A stretch of DNA of 64,000 nucleotides. Origin: Lysobacterales bacterium (GTDB lineage Bacteria; Pseudomonadota; Gammaproteobacteria; Xanthomonadales; Marinicellaceae). Of this stretch, positions 45,135 through 54,610 are shown in pieces. The stretch spans positions 124,001 to 188,000 of the forward strand of contig JALSHI010000025.1 of assembly GCA_026982315.1 (NCBI GenBank), read 5' to 3'. A model generated the notes under the pieces. It was given only the letters and a program-made list of their open reading frames with translations, made no database searches and was not told where the DNA came from. Made by a program: the position numbers and the translations under genes. Positions within the stretch are counted from its first letter, which is position 1. Each line of letters opens with the position of its first letter.

Positions 45135-46000
45135 GCGCTTTTTTCCCTGAGAAGCACCGCCAGTTCATCCAGGGTCAGCGTGCCATCAGCCAGCGCTGTG
45201 GCCACCGTGGCTTGCACATAGCCTTTTTTATGGCCGCAGTCATAACGTTCTCCTTGCAATTGACGCGCAATCAAGCCCTTATCAGTCAACAGTTTTTTCA
45301 ATGCATCGGTCAGCTGAATTTCGCCGCCATCATCAATGGCTGTTTCGGCCAGAAAAGGAAAAATCGCATCACTTAGAACATATCGCCCAATAACGCCGTA
45401 ACAGGATGGGGCGTCATGCGGCTGGGGTTTTTCCACAATTTCATTGACTTGTGCGCAGTCATGACGCCATTCATCTATACCGACAACGCCGTAGCGGCTC
45501 AGATGTTGTTGGGGAACCACTTCCACACTGACCGTACTGCAGCCACTGCTTTGGGCGGTTTCAATCAAGGCGGCGGTGGTGTTAACCGTTGAGCGGATAT
45601 AGTCATCGGCCAAAATAACCGCAAAAAACTCGTCCTGGATAATCGGCCGAGCCTGTAAAACCGCGTGCCCCAACCCCAATGGCTCTCCCTGAGGGATAAA
45701 AATGCGGGTCACACGATCCGGCAGGGTATCCAGCTTTTCCACCAATTCGTGCTTGTTCTGTTGCAGAAATTTCTGCCGCAGCATGGGACGCGGATCAAAA
45801 TGATCGCTAATGGCATGCTTGCTGGCGCTGGTAATAAAAATCAGGGTATCAATGCCCGCTGCCACGGCCTCTTCTACCGCATGTTGTATTAGGGGTTTAT
45901 CCACAATGGGCAGCATTTCCTTGGGGATTGACTTGGTGGCCGGGAGAAAGCGGGTTCCCATGCCTCCAACGGGAAAAACAGCTTTAGTGATGGGTTTCAT
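45131..46000 (-). CDS. galU: UTP-glucose-1-phosphate uridylyltransferase (GalU)
   Basis: GalU makes UDP-glucose for LPS, capsule and osmolyte synthesis. The 289-residue protein has the nucleotide-binding loop PVGGMGTRFLPATKSIPKEM (most relatives read GLGTRFLPATKAIPKEMLP), LPIVDKPLIQHAVEEA, FAVILADDYI, IVEKPQPHDAPS and YDCGHKKGYVQA. Lys in IPKEM and the Asp of ADD are the expected catalytic and metal residues. It overlaps the WbpM-type gene by 17 bases at its start and slyX at its end, in a polysaccharide operon. Confidence 0.96.
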   Translation of the reverse strand: MKPITKAVFPVGGMGTRFLPATKSIPKEMLPIVDKPLIQHAVEEAVAAGIDTLIFITSASKHAISDHFDPRPMLRQKFLQQNKHELVEKLDTLPDRVTRIFIPQGEPLGLGHAVLQARPIIQDEFFAVILADDYIRSTVNTTAALIETAQSSGCSTVSVEVVPQQHLSRYGVVGIDEWRHDCAQVNEIVEKPQPHDAPSCYGVIGRYVLSDAIFPFLAETAIDDGGEIQLTDALKKLLTDKGLIARQLQGERYDCGHKKGYVQATVATALADGTLTLDELAVLLREKSA

Positions 46001-47855
46001 GGGGTGCTACCGTTGAAAGATGCGGAAAGGTGTCGGGCCGGTACTCAGGCACCAGGCGCTGCATCTGGCGTTTCAGACGCGCAGCATCGAATTGCCGGGC
46101 CAGTTGCAGGGCTCTTTCCAGTTGTTGGATAAAATCTGAACCGACCTGGGTGGACGACTTGATGCCATGTAATTTCCCATGGACCACACTGGCAAGCTGC
46201 TCCACATCGTAAAACAGCTGCTCGGTGAGTTTTTCACCGGCGCGCAAGCCGGTAAAGTGAATGGCAATATCCTGATGTGGAACTTTCCCTGCCAGTCGGA
46301 TCATCAGTTCCGCCAGCTCAAGAATATTGATGGGATCGCCCATATCCAGCAGCACCGTATCGTAATCGCCGGTCAGTATGGCGCTATGCAGGATAAGCTG
46401 GGCGGCCTCCTCGATGGTCATAAAATAACGCGTCATTTCCGGGTGCGTTACTGTCACCGGGCCACCGGCGGCAATCTGCTCATGGAAAAGCGGCACCACA
46501 GAGCCGGCAGAACCCAGCACATTGCCAAAGCGCACCACGCGATAGCGGGTATCGGAGCGTGCATTTTTCCACTGGCAGTATTTTTCTGCAATCCGCTTGG
46601 TGGCACCCATGACGTTATGGGGGTGCACCGCCTTGTCGGTGGAAATCAAGATCATATCAGACACACCAAACTGGTGGCATAAATCCGCGACCACACAAGT
46701 CCCCTGCACATTATTGATAAAGGCTTCACATGGCATGTCTTCCAGCAGAGGCACATGCTTGTAAGCGGCGGCATGAAACACCACATCCGGTCGCCCAAGC
46801 TGGAAAATATGCTGCATATGGGCCCGGTCAGTGACATCTGCCAGTACGGGCTTCAGTAAAGACTCGGAAAAATGTCGCCTGAGCTCGCGTTCAATACAAT
46901 AAAGATTGAATTCCGACTGATCCACCACTGTCAACTGTGCGACATTCAAAGCCGCCAATTGCCGGCAGAGTTCAGAACCAATGGATCCGCCACCGCCTGT
47001 GACCAGCACAGACCGCCCCTGCAACTGTTCGGATACAGCTTGCCATTCCAGCGATACCGGATCGCGGCCCAGCAAATCCTCAATCGTCAAAGGCTGTAGC
47101 TGGCTAAAAACATCACCGGCATCAAGGCGGTCCGGATTGGGCAGAACATGGATCCGGCATGGCTGGTCCTTGAGTTGGCTTACCAGAGATTGCAAGACCT
47201 TGGGGGCAGAAACATCCAGCGCCAGAATCAACGCTTCTGCGCCGGTTTTTTTGACCAGATCGCCCACATCGTCAAGACTGCCCAGAATTTTTATGCCACG
47301 CAAACGGGCGCCAGCCAAGTGCGGATTTTCCGCCACAACACCCCGTACATCAAATTGACCGCTGGCTGTTGCATGGCGAATGAATAAGTCTGCCAGACGC
47401 CCTGCTCCAACCACCAGTACTGGCGTGCGCTTGCGCGTGGATAATTGTCCCTGGCGCTTGTCCTTCCAGATGCGATAAAGCAAACGCGGTGCGCCCCACA
47501 GCACCATTAAAATGAAAGGATAAAGCAGCAGAACCGACCGGGGAACACCCTCCAGCCGGTTAAACAGAAACAGACCAACGGCAATGGCCAAAGTCCCAAA
47601 AACAGCGGATTTGGTGATATTGATGAGATCCGGAATACTCGCAAAGCGCCATAATCCCCGATAAAGGTTAAAGTACCAGGCCACCACACCCTGAATCGCG
47701 ATCACCAGGATAATTTCCGGTGAAAACAAATCCACTTGCGGGGCTTGGGGCCATATGCTGTAGCGAATGCCATAGGCAATCACCCAGGCAAGCCAGGCCA
47801 TAAAAAGGTCATGCAGCACAATAGCCAGCCGTGGATGAAGAATCTTTTTGAGCAT
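45984..47855 (-). CDS. WbpM/PglF-type nucleotide-sugar 4,6-dehydratase
   Basis: The 623-residue protein has four N-terminal membrane helices (about 10-120), a Rossmann-like linker domain (about 130-260), and a C-terminal SDR domain starting VLVTGGGGSIGSELCRQL. The catalytic region reads ISTDKAVHPHNVMGATKRIAE, with Met instead of Tyr before the Lys, the mark of the UDP-GlcNAc C6-dehydratase group (WbpM, PglF, CapD). These enzymes make precursors of UDP-QuiNAc, FucNAc or bacillosamine for O-antigen, capsule or protein glycosylation. Next to it lies the transferase that starts lipid-linked glycans. Confidence 0.93.
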   Translation of the reverse strand: MLKKILHPRLAIVLHDLFMAWLAWVIAYGIRYSIWPQAPQVDLFSPEIILVIAIQGVVAWYFNLYRGLWRFASIPDLINITKSAVFGTLAIAVGLFLFNRLEGVPRSVLLLYPFILMVLWGAPRLLYRIWKDKRQGQLSTRKRTPVLVVGAGRLADLFIRHATASGQFDVRGVVAENPHLAGARLRGIKILGSLDDVGDLVKKTGAEALILALDVSAPKVLQSLVSQLKDQPCRIHVLPNPDRLDAGDVFSQLQPLTIEDLLGRDPVSLEWQAVSEQLQGRSVLVTGGGGSIGSELCRQLAALNVAQLTVVDQSEFNLYCIERELRRHFSESLLKPVLADVTDRAHMQHIFQLGRPDVVFHAAAYKHVPLLEDMPCEAFINNVQGTCVVADLCHQFGVSDMILISTDKAVHPHNVMGATKRIAEKYCQWKNARSDTRYRVVRFGNVLGSAGSVVPLFHEQIAAGGPVTVTHPEMTRYFMTIEEAAQLILHSAILTGDYDTVLLDMGDPINILELAELMIRLAGKVPHQDIAIHFTGLRAGEKLTEQLFYDVEQLASVVHGKLHGIKSSTQVGSDFIQQLERALQLARQFDAARLKRQMQRLVPEYRPDTFPHLSTVAPHETHH

Positions 47856-47867
47856 GCGGTTATTGTA

Positions 47868-48917
47868 CTATGCAGCAGGTTTGTTTTTCGTTGTCTGGTT
47901 CAAGAAAATGCCGACAAGGCCAAGACAGGCCAACCAGCTCAGTAACAATCCCCAACGGGCATTCGCAGGCCAGGAAAGTGAAAGCATGGCTAACAAACCA
48001 CCGACCGCGGTGACCAGCGCATAGAGCAGCGATACCCGGGCATGCGACCGGCCTGTGGCCACCAGCCGTTGATACAAATGCTCGCGATGCGCCTGGGTCA
48101 GTGGTTTTCCCGCTCGCCAACGGGAAAACAAAGTGATGCTGGCGTCAAGAATAAAGGCTGCATGCAAGAAAATCACAAAAGTCGCGCCAAAAATTCCGCT
48201 GGCCACGCCCACCAACGCCATTGCCGCAATCAGCCAGGCCAGGCCAAGGCTGCCGGTGTCTCCCATAAACAAGAGCGCCTGAGGAAAATTCCAGAATAAA
48301 AACAGCATGCTGGCTAATAAGGTGCTTGCTGCCACAAAAGCCAATGCCGGATCATGCTCGCGAAAAAATATGAGTGCGTAAAAAAACAAGGCGACACTGG
48401 CGTGAAGCACCGCCATGCCATTGATTCCATCCATAAAATTAAACAAATTCAGCCACCACAAGGCGCCGATAAAAAATATCACAAGCCATCCCCAGGAAAG
48501 GTGGGCACCCTGCCATAAGGGCCACAATACGGTCATCAGAATAAAAACCGCAAGCGCTTGCGCCAGCAAGCGCCAGGTCACAGGCGCATGACGACGGTCA
48601 TCAATATGGCCGATGGCCAGCATTATCAACAAACCCAAAGCCATTGCCCTCCAAATGGCAGCCGTCGGTATTTCAAGGGAGAACGCCACACACCGCTGGA
48701 AACCAGGCCAGGAAAACACCAACAGTGTTAACAGGATTGGCCACAAAAAGGCAAGTCCGGCCCCTGTGGGTATTCGCCCCTGATGCAGATGGCGCTCACT
48801 GTCGGCCACGGCCATCAACTGCCACTGCCTGGCGAATCGCTCATAAAGCCAGAGGCTGATAATCACCAGCCACCCAATACAGCCCAACAAAGTGGTCACA
48901 GCCAACGCTTTCATCAT
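47868..48917 (-). CDS. Lipid-carrier sugar-1-phosphate transferase (WecA/WbpL-like, MraY superfamily)
   Basis: The 349-residue membrane protein has about ten hydrophobic helices and the superfamily marks DSERHLHQGRIPTGAGLAF, NLFNFMDGINGMAVLHA (the metal site) and FMGDTGSLGLAWL. It would transfer a sugar phosphate from UDP-sugar to undecaprenyl phosphate, starting O-antigen or similar glycan synthesis; the neighbouring dehydratase suggests a QuiNAc/FucNAc-type first sugar, as in WbpL of Pseudomonas. Two ATG codons lie in tandem (48917 and 48914) after GGGGG; the second has the better spacing. It follows lapB after 33 bases. Confidence 0.9.
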   Translation of the reverse strand: MMKALAVTTLLGCIGWLVIISLWLYERFARQWQLMAVADSERHLHQGRIPTGAGLAFLWPILLTLLVFSWPGFQRCVAFSLEIPTAAIWRAMALGLLIMLAIGHIDDRRHAPVTWRLLAQALAVFILMTVLWPLWQGAHLSWGWLVIFFIGALWWLNLFNFMDGINGMAVLHASVALFFYALIFFREHDPALAFVAASTLLASMLFLFWNFPQALLFMGDTGSLGLAWLIAAMALVGVASGIFGATFVIFLHAAFILDASITLFSRWRAGKPLTQAHREHLYQRLVATGRSHARVSLLYALVTAVGGLLAMLSLSWPANARWGLLLSWLACLGLVGIFLNQTTKNKPAA

Positions 48918-48950
48918 GCCCCCTATGCGTGCCGAGTGAGCCAGCCAGGG

Positions 48951-50129
48951 TTATTCATGGCCGATACCATAAATGGGTTTAACAGCGCCCCAGGATTTGC
49001 AACTGGGACACTGCCAATGCAGATGACGCGCAGAAAAGCCACAATGGCGGCATTGGTGGCGAGCCTTTTTGGCCAGCAGTTTGTGAACCAGGTGATGCAA
49101 AACATCCAGATGCTGGCTGGATTTTGTCGTTTTTTCGCTGGCCTGCTTACTTAACCGGATTAAGGCCTCAAGTCCACGTACGGAGTCACGTTCCTGCAGG
49201 GCTTTGGCAATAAAATCCGCCGCCGCGGCTTGGCCGTTATCTTTTTCAATTATCTCAGCCAGCGCCAGCACCGGAGAAATCCCCGGGTATGTTTCCATTA
49301 GAGATTCCAGCCAGGTGCGCAGCTCGTCTTCCCGACCAGCCTGTCGATAGCACTCGACGGCATCGGGCAAAAACTCCGGCAAATAGTCAATATCCCGTCG
49401 GGTGGCTGCCTGAAAAGCATTGATGGCCTCATCCCATTGCGCCGCATCTTGATACATGCGTGCCCGAATCAACTCGGCCCGGACACTGCCAGGGTCGGCC
49501 CGAACAGCCTGGCGAATGTTTTTTTTCGCTTCTGGAAAGTCCCCCTCCAGTAATGCTTTTTCAGCCAGTTCACAATAAAAATGGCCGATTTCTGTTTTCA
49601 TGTCGCGGCCAGAAACAACTTCATACCGGCGGGCTGTGCGAATGGCGTCACTCCAATCTTGTTCCTGCTGATAAATATCACACAGGAACTTCAGCGCCGC
49701 CGGGGAATGGGCTTCCATTTCCACCAATTCAGCAAATAAAATCTCGGCCCGGTCCAGCAGCCCTGCACTCATGTAGTCTTGCCCCAACGCCAGCAGCGCG
49801 CGCGTGCGATAAGGTTCCGGCAAATCCGGTTTGGAAATCAGCGACTGGTGCAGGCGAATGGCTTTTTCCACTTCGCCTTTACGCCGATAGAGATTACCCA
49901 GGGCCAGTTGCGGTTCGAAAGTCTCATCACTGGTTTCAGCCAATTTGATAAAAACGTCAATGGCCCGGTCCGATTCATCGTTCAGCAGGTAATTCAGCCC
50001 TTGAAAATACCGGTGGTTTAGGTGCCCCACCAGTTTTTCATGACGGCGTTTGCCCTTCCGGTAGACCGAAATCCAAAGCCCCGCACTGACCACCAGCGCC
50101 ACGATCAGAAAAACCGTCAGCTCGCTCAT
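48951..50129 (-). CDS. lapB: LPS assembly regulator LapB
   Basis: LapB (YciM) guides FtsH to LpxC and so sets LPS output. The 392-residue protein has one N-terminal helix (ELTVFLIVALVVSAGLWI), TPR repeats over most of its length (e.g. EPQLALGNLYRRKGEVEKA), and a C-terminal rubredoxin-like metal site with CRHCGFSARHLHWQCPSCKSW. Length agrees with E. coli (389). It overlaps lapA by 4 bases (ATGA). Confidence 0.96.
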   Translation of the reverse strand: MSELTVFLIVALVVSAGLWISVYRKGKRRHEKLVGHLNHRYFQGLNYLLNDESDRAIDVFIKLAETSDETFEPQLALGNLYRRKGEVEKAIRLHQSLISKPDLPEPYRTRALLALGQDYMSAGLLDRAEILFAELVEMEAHSPAALKFLCDIYQQEQDWSDAIRTARRYEVVSGRDMKTEIGHFYCELAEKALLEGDFPEAKKNIRQAVRADPGSVRAELIRARMYQDAAQWDEAINAFQAATRRDIDYLPEFLPDAVECYRQAGREDELRTWLESLMETYPGISPVLALAEIIEKDNGQAAAADFIAKALQERDSVRGLEALIRLSKQASEKTTKSSQHLDVLHHLVHKLLAKKARHQCRHCGFSARHLHWQCPSCKSWGAVKPIYGIGHE

Positions 50130-50458
50130 GCAGCCGATTCAGTGTGTGTGCCGTGCCGGTTTCTCACAGCCTGGGAAGACGTAGATTGTGCCGATAAGGT
50201 TTGCGCGTGGTTGAGTTGCCGCTGCAAGCGCCGATTCCTGGCTTTCAGCGGCAACACATAAGCTACGCCGGCAATGAACAAACCCAGTAGCAGCCCTGCC
50301 AACAGGCTCAAGAACATGGTCACGCCCAGCGGCAAATCAAGCTGGACAAAGGATAAATTGATATGAACTGTGTCGGTATTCAGGGCGCTGATAAGCACAG
50401 CCAGCGCACTGGCCACGATAACAATTAGCAACCAGAGAAGTCGTTTTATCCAAAGCAT
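50126..50458 (-). CDS. lapA: LapA family membrane protein (DUF1049)
   Basis: The 110-residue protein has two hydrophobic helices (LLWLLIVIVASALAVLIS and VTMFLSLLAGLLLGLFIAG) joined by NTDTVHINLSFVQLDLPLG, the classic LapA pattern, then a basic helix. LapA partners LapB in LPS control. Translationally coupled to lapB. Confidence 0.93.
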   Translation of the reverse strand: MLWIKRLLWLLIVIVASALAVLISALNTDTVHINLSFVQLDLPLGVTMFLSLLAGLLLGLFIAGVAYVLPLKARNRRLQRQLNHAQTLSAQSTSSQAVRNRHGTHTESAA

Positions 50459-50553
50459 AATGGTTGTCCCCTGTTCTGCGAACGGCCCATGGCCGCCAGG
50501 TTTTAATATTTTCCCCTCAAATGGTCTCCGCTGACCAAACTGCTGTTGAGCTT

Positions 50554-50943
50554 TTACTGCCCGTCTTGCTCATGGTCCGGGCCGGGCTGCGGTTTCTCCG
50601 AAGTATTGACTGGTTTTTCGGGAGGCTCTTCCAGACGCAAAATCCGGTATCCCTTGTGTTGCCGTTGCTGGGCCAGATGTTGTAACTGTTCCTCACTCAA
50701 GAGCGATTGTGCTGTGTGGTTCAGGTGATCATGCACTTTCTTGTAACTGGCGGTCAACTCATCCAGCAATTCGGCGGTCTGAACCAAATGCTGCTCAACA
50801 TTCTGCTGGTAATGGTTCATTTCTTCTTTCAGCTGTTGCGCCGTGGCGTTTTTCTTCTGTCGCCGCGGCGCCAGCAACCATGCCAGGCCAAAACCCAGCA
50901 CGAAAGTGATTAAACTGATTGCGATGGCTTGTGTTGGTGTCAT
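50554..50943 (-). CDS. zapG: YhcB/ZapG family protein
   Basis: The 129-residue protein has a single N-terminal helix (IAISLITFVLGFGLAWLLAP) and a coiled coil (about 35-85, QQLKEEMNHYQQNVEQHL), followed by a disordered tail. It matches YhcB (DUF1043), which takes part in cell division and envelope growth in gammaproteobacteria. A strong AAGGAG precedes the ATG by 7 bases. Confidence 0.85.
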   Translation of the reverse strand: MTPTQAIAISLITFVLGFGLAWLLAPRRQKKNATAQQLKEEMNHYQQNVEQHLVQTAELLDELTASYKKVHDHLNHTAQSLLSEEQLQHLAQQRQHKGYRILRLEEPPEKPVNTSEKPQPGPDHEQDGQ

Positions 50944-51002
50944 GGGTCTCTCCTTGAAGTGCGATCTGACAAACCGGGGATAAGCAGGCGAAACTGCATT
51001 GG

Positions 51003-51359
51003 CTATAGGTCCTGAACCAGAATCCAGGGCGTTACCGTGACCGCCACAAGGCGGGCATCGGCCTTTGTCCAGTTTCGAGCGTGCTCATCGTGGGCGCGCT
51101 GGACCAGGCCTGATTTTATCCAGTCTTGCAATTGCGCGGCGTCATCCATCGCCATGGCCACGGCCACATCGACCAAATCCAGCGACTGGTCCACATTCAC
51201 CAACATGCCTTTGGCAAAAAACTTTTGCAGCTCTGTATAAGGGATTACAGCCTTTTCAGCCGCCAGATTGTTTCGCACATCCACCTGGGGTTTGCGCTTT
51301 GTTCCTGTGGCGCCTGCCTGTTCATGAGGTTGGCGCGTCATTTGTGGGGAATGAGACAC
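51003..51359 (-). CDS. DUF2288 family protein
   Basis: The 118-residue protein matches DUF2288: IPYTELQKFFAKGMLVNVDQSLDLVDVAVAMA... and ends WILVQDL; motif pieces seen are ELQKFFAKG, LDLVDVAVAMAMDD and LVQRAHDEHARNW. Function is unknown; relatives are small cytosolic proteins. The start is a GTG, with an ATG six codons later as alternative; neither has a strong ribosome binding site. Confidence 0.75.
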   Translation of the reverse strand: MSHSPQMTRQPHEQAGATGTKRKPQVDVRNNLAAEKAVIPYTELQKFFAKGMLVNVDQSLDLVDVAVAMAMDDAAQLQDWIKSGLVQRAHDEHARNWTKADARLVAVTVTPWILVQDL

Positions 51360-51544
51360 TTGTCGTTATCCATTGCTCAGTTTCTTGCTGAATTATCGCA
51401 CAGGATGCATTTGGCCGAAAATGTTTTGTGAGTCCGGCCATGGCGCATCACATGGCCGGTATCACGAGGCTCACCGTGTTTGGCCACCTGGGTTTTCTCC
51501 CGTCTTTGAAAACCGGCTTAAGGAACTTCAGCGACTGCAGCCAA

Positions 51545-51576
51545 CAAAAGAAAGCCGACACAAGTGCCGGCTTTCT
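51545..51576 (-). terminator. Intrinsic terminator of the second M16 gene
   Basis: AGAAAGCCGACAC (51549-51561) and GTGCCGGCTTTCT (51564-51576) form a 13-bp stem with one mismatch; on the minus strand it is followed by TTTTGTTGG. It lies just after the M16 stop at 51602. Confidence 0.8.
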
Positions 51577-51601
51577 GAAGTGACAGTTTTAGCAAGAAGG
51601 C

Positions 51602-54496
51602 TTACTCAAACACTTTCTCCACCGGAACGATTTTTACCTGCTCTTTGGGAATGTTCAGAGGGTATGACTTGAATTTTTCGTCCTCTTTCAACACATCTTC
51701 AGGTTTGGGAGAGTTGTATTTCAGCACCGATTCCCGCTCATTGACCAAGCGGTCGGCCATGTCTTTCGCGTCTTTGGTAATAAACACATACTGGATATTG
51801 TCTTCCTGCAAGTGTTTTTTGATGGCGCGATTCACATCATCCACTGTCATGTTATTCAGTTCATCGCGCACATAATTGACAAAATCCTTGTCAATGCCGT
51901 AATAGGCCTGATCCAGTGCGTAGCCCAGCTGCCGATCCTGGGATTTCACCAGTAAACCGGCGTATTTGCTGAGGTAATTGCGCGTGCTTTCGAACTGTTC
52001 AGGTGTCAGGCCATGTTTGATAAGGTGATGCAATTCATACTGGGCCACACGGGTGGCGAAGTGGGCATCGTTATTATTCCGCAAAGGCCGCAGCCAGATT
52101 TGAAAAATTTGACTTGAACGGCCCAGATTGGCATCCGGTTGTGTCAGAAACATGCCCCGGGGGAAATACTCGATATAGGCATAGTCGCCATAATTCATGC
52201 CACGCGCCTCCCGGATACGCTGGTACAAATGACTGTTGGAACTGCGGTGCTCACCCAGATAGGAGCGCGCCAGCCACAGGGCCACCCAGTCTTTGTCGCC
52301 ACGTTTCACGTCGATGGGAAAACCGAAGGAAACCGCAGTAGGCTGGGTTTCTTTCTCGACAATGGTCACGTGACGACCTTTTAGCGCTGGCGCTGGCGGA
52401 ATCTCGACTTTGACCTTGTTGCCATAGGGCAAACCACGGGCCAGCTTGTCGATAAATGCCTGCTTTTGCTCGTCGGTCAAATGGCCTGTCAGGCCCACGG
52501 TCAGATTGCCCTGGGTGTACTGGTTGCGATAGAAGTTTTTGACATCATCCAAAGTCAGTTTTTTCAGATCAGAAACCGAGCCCAGATTCAGACTGCCATA
52601 AGAATGACCAGCATAGATTTCACTGTAAAGCACCTCTTTGCCCAGCTCTTCATCATTATTGCCTTTGAGATTGGTTTCAATGGCGTTGATCTGCTGCTGT
52701 TTAAGGCGCTTGAAGTCGTCTTCCCGAAAGCCGGGCTGGAGCAGGCTTTCCAGTATCAACTGGCTATATTCCGGCCATTTGTCCTGGTGCACGCGGCCGC
52801 GGAAAGAGGTCATTTCCTTGTCAACCTGGGCATCAAAAGACGCCGCCATGGGATACATGGCCTTTTGGATCTCACTGATAGAACGTTTTTGTGAACCGCC
52901 CTGAGTCAGCATAGCGGCTGTCAGCGCAGCCACGCCCCGTTGCCCTTCGGGTTCAAAGGCCGCGCCGGTATTAAACAACAGGTTAACATCCACAATGGGG
53001 CTGTTATTGCGCTTGTCCATCACGGAAAACTGAGCCTTGGGTGTTTCCATCTTGGCTTTGACGATATCGGCAATGGAGTAATCCGGATTGAAGCCCTGGG
53101 CCTTTTCGTCATCCGAAAGCGTAACAGTCACCCGCCCTTCATCCGTCAGCCATTTGCGTGCCGCGGCCTGAACATCCTTGACATTCACTTCGTTGATGCG
53201 GGCAAAGGCCCGGTTGATGTCTTCGGGGTCCCGATTGGCCTGAACCACGCTGGCGAGCATATCCGCAATGGCTGCGGTATTGTCCAAAGAGTTGGTAAAA
53301 CCGTAACGGGAGGCTGATTTCAGGTCATCCAGCCGTTTGGCATCCACGGTTTCCGTCTGCGCCTGGGCGATGGTGTCCAGAATGGCCTGTTTGACCGGTT
53401 CAAAGTTTTTCTTGTCAGTCAGCCGTGCTCCAATATAGATCAGGCTGGGATCCTTGCGATCAGGGGCGTAAAAAAACAGGTTATCGGCCAAACGGCGATT
53501 CAATACCACATCCTGATGCAATTTGGAGGTATCCCCAAAATACAGCTCGCCCATCATGTCCAAGGCGGCCTTGTCTTTCTTGTGGACATTGTTGGCCGGA
53601 CCGTGAAAAGCCATGACCAGCCATGGCTGGGTTGGCGCATTCCATTGAATATGCTCATAGACCTGGCCTGTGGCTGGCGGCTCCTGGGGAATATCCACCG
53701 TATAATTGCCACGCTGCCAACTACCCCAGTATTTTTCAGCCAGGGCGAAGGTTTCTTCCGGGTCCACATCTCCGGCCACGATCAGCACGGATTTTTCCGG
53801 ACGGTACCAGCGGTCAAAAAACTTCAGGGCATAATCCATCTGGTTGGGCATGTTCTCAATATCCCGGTAAAACCCCATGGTGGTGTGCTTGTAGGGATGC
53901 ACCTTGAACGCCTTGTCCCGCACCACTTCAAACATCTTGCTCACCGGATTTGCGCTGTTTTTCAAATATTCGCCTTTCACCGCCAGCGCTTCTGTCCGAA
54001 ATTGCGGCTCGGTAAAGGAAAGGTTTTGAAAACGATCCGCTTCAAGTTTCAGGATGGTTTCCAAATCCGCCTTGGTGGCGGTAATGTGGTAATTAGTGTA
54101 ATCATCCGTGGTATAGGCGTTTTGATCCGCCCCGGCGTTTTTCAGAATTTCGCCATAAACGTCGCTGGGGTATTTTTTTGTGCCCCGGAACATCATGTGT
54201 TCAAAGAAATGGGCAAAGCCGGATTTCCCCGGTTCGACCTCATTCCGCGAGCCGGTTTGCACGGGAATCTGGACGGAAATCACATCCGGGTATTCGGTAG
54301 GCACCACAATCACCCGCAGCCCGTTGGGCAAGTCGCGAATGTGATACTTTTGGGTGAAAACCTTCTGATCCGGATTCTCTGTGGTTTCACTCTGGGGCTT
54401 TTTATTGTTGGCGCAAGCCGTCAGGCTGGCACCAAGTATGGCCACACCTGCCAGTAAGTTAAGGGTGTGACGTAACAGATTTTTGCCTGTTTTCAT
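51602..54496 (-). CDS. M16 family zinc peptidase, lipoprotein
   Basis: From the ATG at 54496 the protein has 964 residues. It has a lipoprotein signal with lipobox LTAC (Cys at about residue 28), so it is expected to be envelope-anchored. The first M16 half contains HFFEH in GFAHFFEHMMFRG; the second half is a non-catalytic M16 fold (HSYGSLNLGSVSDL region). The ATG lies 7 bases after GGAG; a longer reading of 17 codons upstream would bury the signal. The paralogue at 36.0-38.7 kb shares the architecture but not the lipobox, so the cell has a soluble and a tethered version. Confidence 0.93.
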   Translation of the reverse strand: MKTGKNLLRHTLNLLAGVAILGASLTACANNKKPQSETTENPDQKVFTQKYHIRDLPNGLRVIVVPTEYPDVISVQIPVQTGSRNEVEPGKSGFAHFFEHMMFRGTKKYPSDVYGEILKNAGADQNAYTTDDYTNYHITATKADLETILKLEADRFQNLSFTEPQFRTEALAVKGEYLKNSANPVSKMFEVVRDKAFKVHPYKHTTMGFYRDIENMPNQMDYALKFFDRWYRPEKSVLIVAGDVDPEETFALAEKYWGSWQRGNYTVDIPQEPPATGQVYEHIQWNAPTQPWLVMAFHGPANNVHKKDKAALDMMGELYFGDTSKLHQDVVLNRRLADNLFFYAPDRKDPSLIYIGARLTDKKNFEPVKQAILDTIAQAQTETVDAKRLDDLKSASRYGFTNSLDNTAAIADMLASVVQANRDPEDINRAFARINEVNVKDVQAAARKWLTDEGRVTVTLSDDEKAQGFNPDYSIADIVKAKMETPKAQFSVMDKRNNSPIVDVNLLFNTGAAFEPEGQRGVAALTAAMLTQGGSQKRSISEIQKAMYPMAASFDAQVDKEMTSFRGRVHQDKWPEYSQLILESLLQPGFREDDFKRLKQQQINAIETNLKGNNDEELGKEVLYSEIYAGHSYGSLNLGSVSDLKKLTLDDVKNFYRNQYTQGNLTVGLTGHLTDEQKQAFIDKLARGLPYGNKVKVEIPPAPALKGRHVTIVEKETQPTAVSFGFPIDVKRGDKDWVALWLARSYLGEHRSSNSHLYQRIREARGMNYGDYAYIEYFPRGMFLTQPDANLGRSSQIFQIWLRPLRNNNDAHFATRVAQYELHHLIKHGLTPEQFESTRNYLSKYAGLLVKSQDRQLGYALDQAYYGIDKDFVNYVRDELNNMTVDDVNRAIKKHLQEDNIQYVFITKDAKDMADRLVNERESVLKYNSPKPEDVLKEDEKFKSYPLNIPKEQVKIVPVEKVFE

Positions 54497-54610
54497 GGCA
54501 GTCTCCAGTGGGATAATACAAGATATTGGCGCGGTGGCAACCCGCACAAGCGCAACGCAAGCTGCCCGGTTTTGGGCATATCAACCCAGCATGCTAACAG
54601 CTGCCGGGTC

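Noticed and set aside
53516-54457. 313-codon frame on the plus strand opposite the second M16 gene
   Set aside because: Shadow of the strong M16 coding frame; no ribosome site and no family match.
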